Positions 6,452 to 8,034 of a stretch of 8,034 nt of DNA are shown piece by piece. The stretch spans positions 1-8,034 of the forward strand of contig JAJYZM010000037.1 of NCBI GenBank assembly GCA_021799935.1, in the 5' to 3' direction. The stretch comes from a bacterium (lineage in GTDB: Bacteria; SZUA-79; Acidulodesulfobacterales; Acidulodesulfobacteraceae). The position numbers and the translations under genes were made by a program. How positions within the stretch are numbered: the first letter of the stretch is position 1; the number at the start of each line of letters is the position of its first letter. The notes under the pieces are model-generated. The model saw nothing but the letters and a program-made list of their open reading frames with translations. It did no database searches and had not been told where the DNA came from.

Positions 6452-6600
6452 GCGGATATTGGTCAGCTTCGCTGGACTCTGTCCGTCCGCATCTTCGAAT
6501 GCATAAAAGCCTTCGGCTTTTTATGAGCCCATTCGAAGATATGCTATCAATGACCTGAAGCGGCTGTATTAAACATAAATAATAACGCAGCCGCTTCGGC
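6452..6600. repeat. palindrome-rich intergenic element, several hairpins
   Basis: A relatively GC-rich block in AT-rich surroundings. It contains CAGC-TTC-GCTG (6464-6474), then GGAC-TCT-GTCC (6474-6484). Next is a nested stem: ATCTTCGAATG (6491-6501) pairs perfectly with CATTCGAAGAT (6530-6540). Inside that, CATAAAAGCC and GGCTTTTTATG (6502-6525) fold with one bulge. Finally GAAGCGGCTG (6557-6566) pairs perfectly with CAGCCGCTTC (6588-6597). GGTCA (6461-6465) could also close with TGACC (6551-6555). It could be a REP/MITE-like repeat or a structured 3' UTR of the Spy-like gene. Confidence 0.6.
6505..6522. terminator. possible bidirectional intrinsic terminator
   Basis: AAAAGCC-TTC-GGCTTTTT forms a short stem flanked by an A run on one side and a T run on the other. 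It reads as a terminator on either strand. On the minus strand it would stop transcription from the Spy-like gene before the ATPase promoter. The stem is short, but it is backed by the 11-bp outer stem. Confidence 0.45.
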
Positions 6601-6620
6601 AAAATTAAAATTAACAGTTA

Positions 6621-6640
6621 TTAATGCCGATTAATGCCGA
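6621..6640. repeat. 10-bp tandem duplication
   Basis: TTAATGCCGA occurs twice head to tail between the Spy-like stop codon and the palindromic element. Only two copies are present, so it may be a slippage product or a small binding site. Confidence 0.5.
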
Positions 6641-6674
6641 TTCATAACCAATCGATGCAAAATAAACAGCTATA

Positions 6675-7223
6675 TTATTCGGAAAGGTTTTCTTTCATTG
6701 CTTTAATTTTTTTATTTAACATTCTTTTCATAAACTCAAGACGTTTAATTTTATTGGCAATTCTTTTCTTCATTATTTGTACAAATTCGTTTCTCTGCGT
6801 CGGCGTTAACACGTTAAAGAATTTTTTGAAAAAGTTTGCTTTGATTTCAACCATGTTTTTAACTTTATTTGTAATATTAGATACGAAAACGCTTTTGTTA
6901 AACGTTCCGGATTTCATTGCCGAAAGCAGCGGATTTCTAAAGTTTCCCATATTAGACCTGAAAGCTTTAAATTCCTGACGCTTAAACATCATAATTTGAT
7001 GAACCTGGTTTTTATTTAAATTCAATTTCTTTTTGAGAGCAAAAACATTGAACATTCTCATTCCCATGCCCATATTAATTTTGCAGCGGCGCATAAATTT
7101 ATGCCCCATAAGGTTATTTTTCTGCATACCCTGAAATGCGTAAGATTTGTCGGCAAAATACGTTCCCGTAAAAATAAATGCCAACAAAAACATAAACAGG
7201 AAAAAAAACTTAGACTTTTTCAT
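6675..7223 (-). CDS. Spy/CpxP-family periplasmic protein, basic and Met-rich
   Basis: A 182-residue exported protein. The N-terminus has lysines, a hydrophobic core (6-20) and a likely signal peptidase I site after SYA (residue 29). The mature part is mostly helical with two LTxxQ-like repeats: LNLNKNQVHQI (67-77) and VLTPTQRNEFVQIM (138-151). These are the signature of the Spy/CpxP/ZraP/CnrX family of periplasmic chaperones and metal-stress sensors. The segment after the signal is unusual: His41, Cys47, then MGMGMRM (51-57), a possible soft-metal binding patch. Lys and Arg far outnumber acidic residues, so the protein should be strongly basic. A strong AAGGAG lies 9 nt before the ATG. It follows a histidine kinase gene by 153 bp. 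CpxP and ZraP are linked in the same way to CpxA and ZraS kinases, so a feedback role is inferred. Family call is firm; metal binding is speculative. Confidence 0.82.
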   Translation of the reverse strand: MKKSKFFFLFMFLLAFIFTGTYFADKSYAFQGMQKNNLMGHKFMRRCKINMGMGMRMFNVFALKKKLNLNKNQVHQIMMFKRQEFKAFRSNMGNFRNPLLSAMKSGTFNKSVFVSNITNKVKNMVEIKANFFKKFFNVLTPTQRNEFVQIMKKRIANKIKRLEFMKRMLNKKIKAMKENLSE

Positions 7224-7232
7224 TTTAAATCT

Positions 7233-7238
7233 CTCCTT
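7233..7238 (-). promoter_or_regulatory. strong ribosome binding site of the Spy-like gene
   Basis: AAGGAG on the minus strand, 9 nt before the ATG at 7223. It is the best Shine-Dalgarno of the longer genes in the window and fixes this start. Confidence 0.75.
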
Positions 7239-7312
7239 TAAATTAAAAATTAAATTAAATAAATAATTAAAGCGGATAATATTTAAAACCGGCTAAAATT
7301 ATTTATAAATTG

Positions 7313-7318
7313 ATTATA
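7313..7318 (-). promoter_or_regulatory. possible -10 element upstream of the Spy-like gene
   Basis: A perfect TATAAT on the minus strand, about 90 bp before the Spy-like ATG and downstream of the kinase stop. No good -35 is found at 16-18 bp, which would suit an activator-dependent promoter, but AT-rich sequence makes such hexamers common. Confidence 0.3.
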
Positions 7319-7376
7319 TCCTATAAATGTTAATTTAAAATAAATATTTCGTAAATGAATTAAATTTTCCCTTAAA

Positions 7377-8034
7377 TTAGCAAAGAATTTTATTTAAATC
7401 GATTTTAAAAATATTTTTGCCGCCTTTATATTCGTATATAATTTTTAATCCGTGTTTTTCTATTATTTGTTTTGTGATGTATAAACCGAGTCCGAAACCG
7501 TCTTTGTTTTTTGCGTTTAGTTCTTTTGAAAAAGGTTCAAACATAGCGTCTTCAGAAATAGACGGTTTTGCTCCTTCGTTTATTATGCTCAAAATGCCAT
7601 TTTCTATGATTACCGTTACTTCAGATTTTGCATTTTTTCTGAATTTAAATGCATTGTCCATTAAATTTTTTATGCCTATGCTTAGCAGTTCGCAATCTGC
7701 CTTAACCGTATAATGGGGATTATCGGAAATAACGTTTACAGCGCCGCCGTTTTTTACGAAAAGCAGTTCGTTTGCCCTGTTTATTACGCCGGTTAAACTG
7801 CAGGCAGTTGTATTTATAATTTCGCTAACCGCCGCTATTTTTTCCGCGGCGAACAGCTCGTTTATAAGCATTTCAAGCCTGTTAAATATGTCAGAAAAAA
7901 TTCTTTTTTTATTTTCGTCTTCGTCTTTTAATAATTCAAGCGCAATCTTGCCTTTAGTAATAGGAGTTTTTAATTCGTGAGCGATGTTTCTTATAAACCA
8001 AATTCTGGTATTCATGGTTTTTTTAAGGTTGTCT
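7377..8034 (-). CDS. ArsS-like sensor histidine kinase, C-terminal core only
   Basis: The frame is open to the right edge (codons DNLKKT precede the Met at 8015), so that Met is internal and the sensor/membrane part is outside the window. Positions below count from that Met. The H box is FIRNIAHELKTPITKGKI (phospho-acceptor His13) and the N box is IKNLMDNAFKF (about 115-125, Asn117 and Asn121). The F-box-like FEPFSK (159-164) and G2 box GFGLGLYITKQI (173-184) follow. The G1 box is degenerate (INEGAKP instead of DxGxG). The ITKGKI segment after the H box and the HGLKIIYEYKGGKNIFKI end resemble the ArsS family of Campylobacterota, known there for acid response. The kinase is expected to phosphorylate a response regulator encoded to the right. 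It lies upstream of the Spy-like gene in the same direction. The signal sensed cannot be read here. Confidence 0.88.
   Translation of the reverse strand, partial: DNLKKTMNTRIWFIRNIAHELKTPITKGKIALELLKDEDENKKRIFSDIFNRLEMLINELFAAEKIAAVSEIINTTACSLTGVINRANELLFVKNGGAVNVISDNPHYTVKADCELLSIGIKNLMDNAFKFRKNAKSEVTVIIENGILSIINEGAKPSISEDAMFEPFSKELNAKNKDGFGLGLYITKQIIEKHGLKIIYEYKGGKNIFKIDLNKILC

Noticed and set aside
6634..6978. Plus-strand 114-codon hydrophobic open frame opposite the Spy-like gene
   Set aside because: The hydrophobic stretch is the antisense of Lys-rich codons. There is no RBS, and the minus-strand gene has a signal peptide, family motifs and a strong RBS.
7351..7365. CpxR-like box (GTAAA-n5-TAAAT) before the Spy-like gene
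   Set aside because: The second half does not match GTAAA, and such words are common in this AT-rich gap.
7417..7713. Plus-strand 98-codon open frame opposite the kinase
   Set aside because: It is antisense to the kinase ATPase motifs and has no recognisable domain.

Overview
The window is AT-rich, roughly one-third G+C by eye, with tightly packed genes. It comes from a Gram-negative bacterium: it encodes a secreted Spy/CpxP-like periplasmic protein and a sensor kinase. The kinase core resembles the ArsS-type kinases of Campylobacterota, and a low-GC anaerobic or microaerophilic lineage is plausible. No marker here fixes the taxon.

Left part (1-4858, + strand): the 3' end of an operon for a membrane complex of the hydrogenase-4/complex I superfamily. 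The order is a HyfF-like antiporter subunit (5' end outside the window), a HyfG/NuoD-like large subunit, a fused ferredoxin plus HyfI/NuoB-like small subunit, and a HyfB/NuoL-like antiporter subunit. The small subunit keeps the four cysteines of the proximal (N2-type) cluster, and the HyfB-like subunit keeps its Glu/Lys/His proton-path residues. The large subunit has lost both CxxC motifs that hold the NiFe centre of true hydrogenases. It also lacks a NuoC-like N-terminal domain. This fits the poorly understood 'energy-converting hydrogenase-related' (Ehr) type: an Fe-S wire and ion-pumping subunits with an unknown redox partner. The NuoH-like (HyfC) and HyfE-like subunits are not in the window and, if present, should lie upstream.

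Middle part (4859-6674): a hairpin after the operon, then a short orphan promoter/RBS/nine-codon ORF cassette. Next is a leftward gene for an AAA+/DUF4143 ATPase. It has a near-consensus promoter so close to the ATG that its mRNA should be leaderless, and an imperfect inverted repeat covers the promoter and start codon. Behind it lies a highly palindromic, relatively GC-rich segment (about 6452-6600).

Right part (6675-8034, - strand): a sensor histidine kinase (5' end cut by the window edge), followed downstream by a basic, methionine-rich Spy/CpxP-family periplasmic protein. This pairing suggests an envelope or metal stress circuit in which the secreted protein may feed back on, or be controlled by, the kinase. 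A response regulator gene is expected just outside the right edge.
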